Source: an uncultured Corynebacterium sp. (GTDB lineage Bacteria; Actinomycetota; Actinomycetes; Mycobacteriales; Mycobacteriaceae). Taken from it: a stretch of DNA of 12,043 nucleotides. The notes below the pieces were generated by a model. It ran no database searches, was not told the origin of the DNA, and worked only from the letters and a program-made list of their open reading frames with translations. Of the stretch, positions 1 to 6,524 are shown one piece after another. How positions within the stretch are numbered: the first letter of the stretch is position 1; every line of letters starts with the position of its first letter. The stretch spans positions 1 to 12,043 of the forward strand of contig CAMIFC010000046.1 in NCBI GenBank assembly GCA_946220775.1. The letters are read 5' to 3'. Made by a program: the position numbers and the translations under genes.

Positions 1-39
1 GTAGTTGAGGCACCATGCTCACCGTTTTTTTACCCACAC

Positions 40-56
40 ACATAGCACAACTATGT
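40..56. promoter_or_regulatory. Perfect inverted repeat, possible operator
   Basis: The sequence ACATAG-CACAA-CTATGT is a perfect dyad with 6-bp arms and a 5-base spacer, lying about 125 bp before the efflux-pump start. Its size fits a dimeric repressor site. A minus-strand ATG at 15-13 could be the first codon of a divergent gene leaving the window, which would put the dyad between pump and regulator as in qacA/qacR. The function is inferred from geometry and position only. Confidence 0.25.
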
Positions 57-180
57 AGGGGGTAGAAACTCTAGGTCATTATCGGTTGGAGTAGCCGAGT
101 GCGCCCCGGTAGCCGAGGTGGGCAAAGGGCCGCCCACCTCCCGAACCAACGTGTCCGGGCCACCAGTTAGGCTGTACCCC

Positions 181-1719
181 ATGACCAACTCCCCTGAAGT
201 AGATAGCACCATGCCAGGCAGTGACCCCCGCCGGTGGTTGCTGCTTGCCACCGTGGGGGTTGGGATCTTCCTCATCACGCTGGATAACACCGTGTTATAC
301 ACCGCGTTGCCCACGATCGTTGAGGAGCTCGACGCGTCGTCGTCCCAAATGCTCTGGATCGTCAACGCCTACCCAGTCGTAATCTGCGGCCTACTTCTCG
401 GCACAGGCACCTTAGGGGACAAGATCGGTCACCGGCGGATGTTCATCACGGGGCTGACTATTTTCGGGATTGCGTCCCTGATCGGTGGGTTCGCCCCGAA
501 TGTTGGCATGCTGATTTCTGCTCGCGTGCTACTCGCAGTGGGAGCTGCCATCATGATGCCCGCAACGCTTGCCTTGATTAGGCACACGTTCCATGATCCG
601 CAAGAGATGAACCTGACGATCGGCATTTGGGCGTCGCTCTCCACGGTCGCGGCGGCACTGGGACCCTTGGTTGGTGGTGTGCTGCTCGAGTTCTTCCGGT
701 GGGGCTCCGTGTTCTTCATGAACGTGCCCATCGTCATCGCCGGGCTCGTTGTGCTCCCGTTCGTGTCCCATCCCGATCAGCCGGACCCTTCCCGCACGTG
801 AGATCTCCGCAGTTCGATCCAGGCCATGATCATGTTGGTGAGTGTCGTCCTGCTCATTAAGGAGCTCGCCCACCGCCCGCAAAACTGGTGGATCGTTGGG
901 ATTGCCATAGTCGCCGCCGTCGTCTTCGCATTCCGTTTCGTTCGACGTCAGAATCGCCTCATACATCCACTCCTCACCTTCGATATTTTCCGGATCCCGG
1001 CTTTTCTGGCTGGCGTGCTCGGTGCGTCGTTGTCTCTGTTCGCCGTTGTCGGGTTTGAATTCCTCACGACCCAACAGCTGCAGCTGACAGAAGGTTTCAC
1101 ACCGCTGCACGCTGGCGCATATGTCACGATCATCGCGGTCGGTTCGATGCTGACCTCCGTCATCGCGGGTAAAAACCTCAACCGATTCGGGCTGCGCATT
1201 CTCATTCCTGGTGGCATGGGCGTGGGCGCAGTCGGCGCGGCCATTGCGATGGTCGGCTCGGCGCTGAGTTCACACCCAATCATGTTGCTCGGAATGTTCA
1301 TCATGGGAGCCGGACTGGGTGGCACGATGGCGGTCGCTTCCATCGCCATGATCGGCAGCGCGCCACGACATCGCGCGGGAATGGCGTCGTCCGTCGAAGA
1401 GGTTTCCTACGAGCTCGGTTCGTTGCTTTCCGTTGCCGTCCTCGGCAGCGCCGTCACCTTGTTCTATTCCCTGTTCTATGACGCCAACCGCCCCACAAAT
1501 ACCGCCGACCTACCAGGATTCGATCCGTCGGTAGCCCGGGATAGTGTTGCTGGGGCGCTGCATCAGGCATCGCAGATTGCAGATCCGCAGTTGGCGCAGC
1601 AGATCGCGGACGTGGCGAAGGCGGCGTACGCCAATAGCTATAGCGTGACGCTCATCGTGATTGTGGTTGTCTTAGCTGCGGGTTCGCTCTATTCACGCAA
1701 GCTACTTCGGCCCCGCTAG
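181..1719 (+). pseudogene. QacA/SmvA-like MFS efflux pump interrupted by in-frame TGA
   Basis: This reads as a 14-helix DHA2-type proton-coupled drug/antiseptic exporter of the cytoplasmic membrane. Visible family signatures are LDNTVLYTALP in helix 1 (residues 34-44), the motif-A loop LGDKIGHRR (78-86), GPLVGGVLLE in helix 5 (161-170), WGSVFFMNVP (174-183), and near the C-terminus the helix motif AGMASSVEEVSYELGSLLSVAVLG. The 5' part (206 codons) and the 3' part are in the same frame, separated only by TGA at 799-801. As recalled, QacA has Trp-Asp at this loop, so TGA most simply replaces TGG. Without the stop the protein would be 512 aa, normal for the family. The ATG at 181 was preferred to a GTG at 118 because family proteins start shortly before helix 1; its ribosome site is weak. 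An internal ATG at 826 could restart translation but would lack helices 1-6. The alternatives are a sequencing error or readthrough. Confidence 0.82.
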
Positions 1720-2822
1720 AACTCCGACTGGAAGACGCGGCGGTGACCCGTGAACGGGTCGTCAAACGCCAAACTCTTCGCCGTGAGCTCCATGGGACGG
1801 GTGAAATCCTCGTCTTCCACGAACACCGGGGTGGGGAGCGGAGCAGCTGGATCCGTGAGAGCAGCATCCGATAACTCCTCGTAGAGTGGATCGTTGAGAA
1901 TCGGCAGCCCCAGGCTGCGCAGCGCTAAACGCAATTGGTGGGTCTTGCCCGTCAACGGCACCAACTCCCACACCAACACCTTCCGAGGCCGCACGACCGG
2001 ATCAGTGGCCGTGGCGAGCTGACGCACGTCCTCCCGAATACCCGTCACATGGGTAATCGCATTTGGTGCGGCGGGAGTGCCTGGGTGGGCGATCTGGCTC
2101 GGCGCGACGCTATCCGCCGGAGTGTCCCACCAAGACTCATCCAGGTATGTGCTCAGCCGACCACGAATCTTGATCATGTGGTGCTCAAGAACCCAGGGCT
2201 GTTCCGGGGACGGCGCAGCCCAGCTGCGCCACCCCTCGAACCGAGGAAGCGGGCAAAATGGAGCATCCTCCGGAAGAACAGTCACAGCCTCATAGGATTT
2301 ATTAGGAACGCGTTCATCGAATAGTTGCTGGTAGGCGCCTCGAACCTCCGGGCGAATCGTGAACATCAAAACACCCCGAGTCAACCGATCAAGCCTGTGC
2401 GCCGGGCTCAGCTCCGGGATATCAAACTGCCGACGGGCCTTCACCAGTGCGGTCTCCGTGATGTGCTGGCCACGGGGCAAAGTCGCGAGGAACGATGGTT
2501 TATCCAGTACGAGCAGGTTGGCGTCCTGAAAAAGGGGCGATAAAACGCCGGGGACGGGGCGCTCGGGTGCGGGGGTGCGATAAAAATTCACGAACCGGCC
2601 CGGTCGGATCACGTCATCCGGGGCAAATGGGCGACCGGCATCATCGACGACCTCGCCGGCGGCAAAGCGAGCGCGAATCGCGTCGGCATCATCGTCCGGA
2701 TGGCGGTGGCGCTGAGAATCAATGAGGGCCGTGATGAACTCCAACGCGGGGGTTGGGTCGGCCGTGTGCGGCAACGGCACACAAGAAGGATTCAAACCAT
2801 TTTTGACTGGAAGCGGAGCCAT
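1716..2822 (-). CDS. RluA-family RNA pseudouridine synthase
   Basis: This enzyme isomerises uridine to pseudouridine in structured RNA, most likely 23S rRNA; the target base cannot be read from sequence. The 368-aa protein has an N-terminal region resembling a degenerate S4-like RNA-binding fold (about 45-82), then the synthase domain with FQDANLLVLDKPSFLATLP (98-116). The catalytic motif HRLDRLTRGV (142-151) has Asp145 as the expected nucleophile, and the KTHQLRLAL motif follows towards the C-terminus. The ATG at 2822 was chosen over an in-frame upstream start at 3005. The start gives MAPLPVKNGLNPSCV, typical of actinobacterial members, whereas the longer version adds 61 non-family residues lying antisense to another candidate gene. 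Its stop shares CTAG with the pump gene on the other strand, and no terminator lies between these convergent genes. Confidence 0.93.
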   Translation of the reverse strand: MAPLPVKNGLNPSCVPLPHTADPTPALEFITALIDSQRHRHPDDDADAIRARFAAGEVVDDAGRPFAPDDVIRPGRFVNFYRTPAPERPVPGVLSPLFQDANLLVLDKPSFLATLPRGQHITETALVKARRQFDIPELSPAHRLDRLTRGVLMFTIRPEVRGAYQQLFDERVPNKSYEAVTVLPEDAPFCPLPRFEGWRSWAAPSPEQPWVLEHHMIKIRGRLSTYLDESWWDTPADSVAPSQIAHPGTPAAPNAITHVTGIREDVRQLATATDPVVRPRKVLVWELVPLTGKTHQLRLALRSLGLPILNDPLYEELSDAALTDPAAPLPTPVFVEDEDFTRPMELTAKSLAFDDPFTGHRRVFQSEF

Positions 2823-2843
2823 CCGACTGGTAAAACTTTCTAT

Positions 2844-3002
2844 ATGGATATTAATGGAATTCTTGACGCACTCACACAATTCTTCACCACTGGCTTCGGT
2901 CAGATGGTTTGGGGCTCCGTGCAGGGCCTCTACCAGATCTTGTCGCCATCCAACGCACCGGGAATCTTTGACGTCCCGCTGCCAGAACCAATGGCCCCTT
3001 AA
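2844..3002 (+). CDS. Candidate 52-aa acidic peptide, possibly a PorA/PorH-like channel former
   Basis: The ORF begins MDINGILDALTQFFTTGFGQ and reads on through WGSVQGLYQIL, ending in a Pro-rich tail. It has no Lys, Arg or Cys, several Asp/Glu, and an amphipathic helical first 35 residues. Small size, acidity and lack of a signal peptide resemble corynebacterial cell-wall channel peptides such as PorA, PorH and CjPorA, but I cannot align it to any of them. Its codons (TTC, TAC, CAG, GGC, TCC, CTC) look like those of a well-expressed gene. No Shine-Dalgarno is visible. An extended -10-like TGGTAAAAC (2828-2836) ends seven bases before the ATG, which would allow a leaderless transcript. The gene starts only 21 bp from the divergent pseudouridine synthase start. 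It could be a chance ORF; I favour a real gene of uncertain function. Confidence 0.5.
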   Translation: MDINGILDALTQFFTTGFGQMVWGSVQGLYQILSPSNAPGIFDVPLPEPMAP

Positions 3003-3053
3003 CACAATTTCCGCAGATCACTGGAAAAATGTGGCGAAGATGATGAATTCCCA

Positions 3054-3059
3054 GGATAA
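3054..3059 (+). promoter_or_regulatory. Possible -10 element for usp
   Basis: GATAAT lies 42 bases before the chosen usp start and matches the TAnnnT-type actinobacterial -10 apart from its first base. No good -35 is seen at standard spacing. The ribosome site GGAAGGA at 3086-3092 lies between this element and the ATG. Confidence 0.3.
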
Positions 3060-3101
3060 TGGAAGGTGAGAAACCACTTCTACCTGGAAGGACATTCCGC
3101 C

Positions 3102-4010
3102 ATGAGTGATCAGGCAAACTCTACCAACCCGCAGGGTCGTGAAATCGTCGTTGCAGTTGATGGCTCCGAGGCCAGCAATACCGCGGTTCTGTGGGCCGCG
3201 AACGCAGCAGTCAAGCGAAATCAGCCACTGAAGTTGGTCTCCGCCTACACCATGCCGCAGTTCATGTACGCCGACGGAATGGTTCCGCCGCAGGAACTGT
3301 ATGACGACCTCGAAGGCGAAGCCAACGACCGCATCGAAACGGCAAAGGAACTGGTCAAGGGCTTCGACGCCGACATCCAGATCACCGAGGAAATCAAGGA
3401 ATCCTCCCCGATCGACCTGCTGCTCGACCTCTCCGAGACCGCAGAAATGATCGTCATGGGCTCCCGAGGCCTGGGCGGGTTGTCCGGCCTGGTCATGGGC
3501 TCCGTGTCCGCCGCGGTTGTCTCCCACGCGCAGTGCCCAGTGGTTGTGGTGCGCAAGGATAGCGACGTCACTCCAGAGTCCAAGTACGGCCCAGTCGTCG
3601 TCGGTGTTGACGGTTCGGAAATTTCCCGCCAGGCAGTTGAAGAGGCGTTCCGCGAGGCTGATGCCCGCGGCGCAGCTCTCACCGCAGTCCACGCGTGGAA
3701 TGATTCCCAGTTCTACGCCTCCTACGCTGGCCTGGCAGCTGGCGAGGCTGAGCGCGACGAGCACACCAAGCTGCTCGCCGACGAGCTCGCGCCACTCCAG
3801 AAGCGCTACCCGAACGTCAAGGTTGAGCAGATCATCGCACGTGACCGCCCAATCCACGCGCTGAAGGATGCATCCGAGGGCGCTCAGTTGATGGTTCTGG
3901 GTTCCCACGGACGCGGTGGCTTCCGCGGCATGCTGCTGGGCTCCACCTCCCGCGCACTGCTGCAGTGCGCACCGTGCCCAATGATGGTTGTGCGCCCACG
4001 TAAGAAGTAG
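3102..4010 (+). CDS. Universal stress protein with two UspA domains
   Basis: This is a 302-aa cytoplasmic protein with two tandem UspA folds (about 14-151 and 163-298). Each begins with a strand ending in VVAVDGSE or VVGVDGSE, placing the adenine-contacting Asp at 20 and 170. Each also carries an intact ATP-binding signature G-x2-G-x9-G-S: GSRG then GS at 120-134, and GSHG then GS at 267-281. It therefore belongs to the nucleotide-binding class; tandem Usps of this kind in actinobacteria respond to hypoxia, starvation or redox stress. The ATG at 3102 is preferred to the in-frame 3066 because it has GGAAGGA nine bases upstream and starts close to the first beta strand. The gene stands alone and is followed by a strong hairpin. 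Its specific stress trigger is unknown. Confidence 0.95.
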   Translation: MSDQANSTNPQGREIVVAVDGSEASNTAVLWAANAAVKRNQPLKLVSAYTMPQFMYADGMVPPQELYDDLEGEANDRIETAKELVKGFDADIQITEEIKESSPIDLLLDLSETAEMIVMGSRGLGGLSGLVMGSVSAAVVSHAQCPVVVVRKDSDVTPESKYGPVVVGVDGSEISRQAVEEAFREADARGAALTAVHAWNDSQFYASYAGLAAGEAERDEHTKLLADELAPLQKRYPNVKVEQIIARDRPIHALKDASEGAQLMVLGSHGRGGFRGMLLGSTSRALLQCAPCPMMVVRPRKK

Positions 4011-4436
4011 CTCGCTCGGCGAGGGCGCCACGCAATGGGGTGCCACCCGGCGAGGCGGCCACCACCCGCCGAAGGGGGGTGCCGCGCCAGTCGCTAGATA
4101 TTTACTGCCAAACTCTTACACTTGACCGCCTGAAGTGTAAGAGTTTGGCAGTTTATTTTGATGGGGTCATTTAGATACTGGGACGCGGAGTCAGCTGGTT
4201 CTTAGAGGCGGGCAGGCGAGCCCCGGCGAGACACACCACGTGACAGGGGCAGCGCGACATCAGGCATTCTCACACACTAGAATGGTTGGGCAGAAGCAAA
4301 GACAGACTGGTTGGTAGGGGATGGGTGTCGCTCCCATTGCCCTCAACGGATTGTCTGGAATCATTGCCTAATCAACGCGCAATCAATGTCCGCTTTGAAG
4401 ACAAACGCCCCGACCCCCATAAGGAAGTGACGCCGG
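4011..4436. other. Gene-free interval between usp and the TetR gene
   Basis: This 426-bp stretch contains no ORF that I accept. From left to right it holds a GC-rich segment (4018-4084) with two degenerate copies of a unit beginning CGGCGAGG and ending in GGTGCC, the perfect 20-bp hairpin at 4104-4152, and a non-coding part. A -10-like TAGAAT lies at 4278-4283, which would give the TetR mRNA an untranslated leader of about 145 bases. A small dyad, ATTGC with GCAAT, lies around 4364-4385. The ribosome site AAGGAAG is at 4421-4427. No convincing -35 accompanies TAGAAT. Confidence 0.5.
4104..4158 (+). terminator. Perfect 20-bp stem-loop followed by T-rich tract
   Basis: The left arm ACTGCCAAACTCTTACACTT (4104-4123) and its exact complement (4133-4152) flank a 9-base loop, and the right arm runs into TTATTT. 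On the plus strand this would act as an intrinsic terminator 93 bases after the usp stop. The stem is twice the usual length and not GC-rich. A remnant of a small palindromic element is an alternative. Confidence 0.7.
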
Positions 4437-5282
4437 ATGGCCCCCGCGAACAATGCTGCAGAATCAGCAAGCGAGAGCATCCCCAACTCGGCGAACAATA
4501 CTGCCGCGGCGCAAACACCCGCGACTGAAACCCCAGCAAAGGCGACCCCAGCAAAAACCACAGCGAAAACTACAGCGAAGGCCACAGCGGCGAAAACTAC
4601 AGCGAAGGCCGCACCGAAGGCCACGGGGAGCGCCACCAGAAAGTCGACTGCCAAGAAGGCGTCCAAAGCGACAAAGAAGACGACGAGCCGCCGGCGCAAC
4701 CGTCCGGGTCCACGCCAGCGACTCCTCGCCAGCGCCACCAAACTCTTCACCACCGAGGGCATTCGTGTCATCGGTATTGACCGGATCCTCCGTGATGCTG
4801 ATGTTGCGAAGGCCAGCCTGTATTCACTGTTCGGATCCAAGGACAACCTAGTTGTGGCCTACATCGAAGCACTGGATGCTGAGTGGCGTTCAGAGTGGGA
4901 GAAGTTGGCGTCCGGAAGAAAATCGCCGGAAGAAGGCATCCTTGCATTCTTTGACCTGTGTATTCGCGACGAACCGAAGAACAATTACCGCGGATCGCAC
5001 TTTCAGAACGCGGCGAGTGAGTACCCGCGGCCTGAAGAAGAGTCCGAGGAGCGCATTCGTAGTGCGGCGATGGAGCACCGGCGTTGGTGTCGTGACACGA
5101 TGGCGGAACTGCTCACGGAACGATTTGGTTACGCATCGCGCTCGCTGGCTGACCAGCTGATGATTTTCCTTGATGGCGGTCTCGTCGGGGCGAAAATGAG
5201 CCGCCACGTGGGGCCACTGGAAACCGCGCGGGGGATGGCGCGACAGCTACTCCTCGCTGCTCCCATGAGCTATACGATTTAA
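4437..5282 (+). CDS. TetR/AcrR-family regulator with histone-H1-like N-terminal tail
   Basis: This is a 281-aa DNA-binding repressor-type protein. Residues 1-33 are Ala/Ser/Asn/Thr-rich and uncharged to acidic. Residues 34-89 are an Ala/Thr/Lys-rich array of PAK, TAK and KKA units ending in SRRRNRP, resembling histone H1 or the basic tail of mycobacterial HupB. Residues 93-145 are a standard TetR helix-turn-helix (ATKLFTTEG, then GIDRILRDADVAKASLYSLFGSKDNL), and 146-281 form an all-helical ligand/dimer domain whose ligand cannot be inferred. The start ATG has AAGGAAG nine bases upstream, so the tail appears to be genuinely translated. The tail would be expected to bind DNA nonspecifically. 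The 3' end overlaps the convergent yidC-like gene by 36 bp. A 27-bp near-tandem DNA repeat inside the tail may make its length variable. Confidence 0.88.
   Translation: MAPANNAAESASESIPNSANNTAAAQTPATETPAKATPAKTTAKTTAKATAAKTTAKAAPKATGSATRKSTAKKASKATKKTTSRRRNRPGPRQRLLASATKLFTTEGIRVIGIDRILRDADVAKASLYSLFGSKDNLVVAYIEALDAEWRSEWEKLASGRKSPEEGILAFFDLCIRDEPKNNYRGSHFQNAASEYPRPEEESEERIRSAAMEHRRWCRDTMAELLTERFGYASRSLADQLMIFLDGGLVGAKMSRHVGPLETARGMARQLLLAAPMSYTI
4563..4610 (+). repeat. 21-bp exact direct repeat, 27-bp period, inside TetR tail
   Basis: The bases 4563-4583 recur exactly at 4590-4610, giving a period of 27 bp (nine codons). Both copies encode part of the AKTTAKA array. Because the period is a multiple of three, slippage would lengthen or shorten the Lys/Ala-rich tail without breaking the frame. 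Confidence 0.9.
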
Positions 5283-6482
5283 GTGAGCTAGCTCTTCGGG
5301 CTGGACGTCGCGTCGGTGGCGACCACCCAACGTAGGGGAACGGAGCTCCCGCGCGATGCGGGGCTGCTCCGAATTCCGTACACCTGCCCGCAGCGCCGCC
5401 ACTTGCTTCGCTCGCCGTGCTGCCAACTCCTCCGCGCGCCTGGCCGCCGTCCGCTTCGCCTGTTGGGACGCCAATAGCTCCGCGTGCTTCGCCGCCACCT
5501 CCTGCGCGTACTTGGTTGCCGCTTGCTCCTCGGCTTTTTCCTTAGCCGAGCGCGCTGCAGCCTTGCTGGCCTTGCTGCCCTTCTTCGCTGCCTTTTTCTG
5601 CTCCCATTGTTCCCGCTGCATTGCATTGTGCTCGTGGAACTCTTCTGAGTATGGGTGCGTCCGATCAGACAGCATGTGAACGGATTGCGTCACCGTCAGT
5701 GTGCACAGGTTGTTCGTGACCCAGTAGACGAACACCACAACCGGTAGCGGGCCCAGCATTCCGAGCACTACTGGCAGTAGAATCACGATCGGGCGCATGA
5801 TTCTGAACAGACCCAGGATCACGAAGCTAGACTTTTGGGAGTAGTCCATCGTCATCCGATAGCGGCGAATAGACAGCGTGATGTTAATCGCTGTGAACGT
5901 TGCAGCAGTAAGCACCATCGGCACCGCAACGTGGAACACACTGGGCCGGTCGGTTCCTAGGTTAGTCAGGGACTGGGCCGGCATTTGGACATAAGAAATC
6001 AACGGGACGCCGAAAATGCGGGCATGCATGAACGTAGCGACATCCTGATCGGACAATGGTCCGAAACCGTGCAGATTATCTGGGTCGACCACGCCGTTCG
6101 GCCGGGCGACCCGCAGCAGCATGCGATAAAGGCCAATGAAGACCGGAACCTGAATCAGCGAGGGGAGACAGCCATCCCGAACCCTGTAGTTTCCTTCTTT
6201 TTGCATGGCCCTGCGTTTCTTTTGCAGCTCGGCCTGGGATTTCTTGTCTTTCTTTCCCTCATATTCCTTGCTCAGCGCAAAGAGCCTTGGCCGCAGGTTC
6301 GCCAGGTTCCGAGACGACCGGATCTGGCGCAACATCAGGGGCATCAGCAGTCCACGAACCGTCAACACTAAAAAGATCACGGCCATGATCCACGAGACAT
6401 ATGCGGAAATGCCGAGAATCGAGTGAAACAGGGAGTGCCACCCCTTAAGAACGAGGGCAACCGGATACTCGATGATGATCAT
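5247..6482 (-). CDS. YidC/Oxa1-family membrane protein insertase (Gram-positive type, paralogue)
   Basis: YidC-family proteins insert and fold membrane proteins, alone or with SecYEG. This 411-aa protein has the Gram-positive layout without the large periplasmic domain. It starts IIIEYPVALVLKGWHSLFH, has a helix at 30-50 with the conserved groove Arg43 (TVRGLL), and a basic cytoplasmic hairpin at 52-100. CLPSLIQVPVFIGLYRML (105-122) follows, with further helices near 185-205, 220-243 and 245-268. The tail from 290 onward is rich in Ala, Lys, Arg and Glu (KKAAKKGSKASKAAARSAKEKAEEQAA) and predicted helical; such tails may contact ribosomes. It does not sit in the rnpA-yidC-jag cluster, so it is probably the second YidC of the genome. 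The ATG at 6482 is preceded by AAGG, which doubles as a possible -10 (TAAGGT). It diverges from the sortase gene with 42 bp between starts. Confidence 0.92.
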   Translation of the reverse strand: MIIIEYPVALVLKGWHSLFHSILGISAYVSWIMAVIFLVLTVRGLLMPLMLRQIRSSRNLANLRPRLFALSKEYEGKKDKKSQAELQKKRRAMQKEGNYRVRDGCLPSLIQVPVFIGLYRMLLRVARPNGVVDPDNLHGFGPLSDQDVATFMHARIFGVPLISYVQMPAQSLTNLGTDRPSVFHVAVPMVLTAATFTAINITLSIRRYRMTMDYSQKSSFVILGLFRIMRPIVILLPVVLGMLGPLPVVVFVYWVTNNLCTLTVTQSVHMLSDRTHPYSEEFHEHNAMQREQWEQKKAAKKGSKASKAAARSAKEKAEEQAATKYAQEVAAKHAELLASQQAKRTAARRAEELAARRAKQVAALRAGVRNSEQPRIARELRSPTLGGRHRRDVQPEELAHLNRIAHGSSEE

Positions 6483-6524
6483 TCATTAGACCTTAGCTGG
6501 TGTACTGCGTGTATGGTCATCTGC
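6483..6524. promoter_or_regulatory. Compact divergent promoter region, yidC-like / sortase
   Basis: Only 42 bp separate the two start codons. On the plus strand TATGGT (6512-6517) ends seven bases before the sortase ATG. On the minus strand TAAGGT (6495-6490) ends seven bases before the yidC-like ATG. Both fit a TAnnnT -10 placed for leaderless transcripts, and the sortase gene has no ribosome site. For the yidC-like gene the same AAGG could instead be a Shine-Dalgarno. No good -35 elements are visible. Confidence 0.35.

Noticed and set aside
799..801. Selenocysteine or programmed readthrough at the TGA
   Set aside because: No SECIS-like stem-loop directly follows, the next base is G rather than the leaky C context, and family members have no catalytic Cys/Sec here.
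529..1110. 193-codon antisense open frame spanning the TGA in the pump gene
   Set aside because: It is Glu/Asp/His-rich nonsense complementary to membrane helices of the pump, with no ribosome site.
2803..2808. TTGACT as the -35 of the small acidic ORF
   Set aside because: The spacing to the only plausible -10 (2831-2836) is 22 bp, too long for a standard promoter.
3018..4046. Long open frame (342 codons) antisense to the universal stress protein gene
   Set aside because: It is the complement of a clear two-domain Usp with strong codon bias; its translation is Cys/His/Trp-rich and has no recognisable domain.
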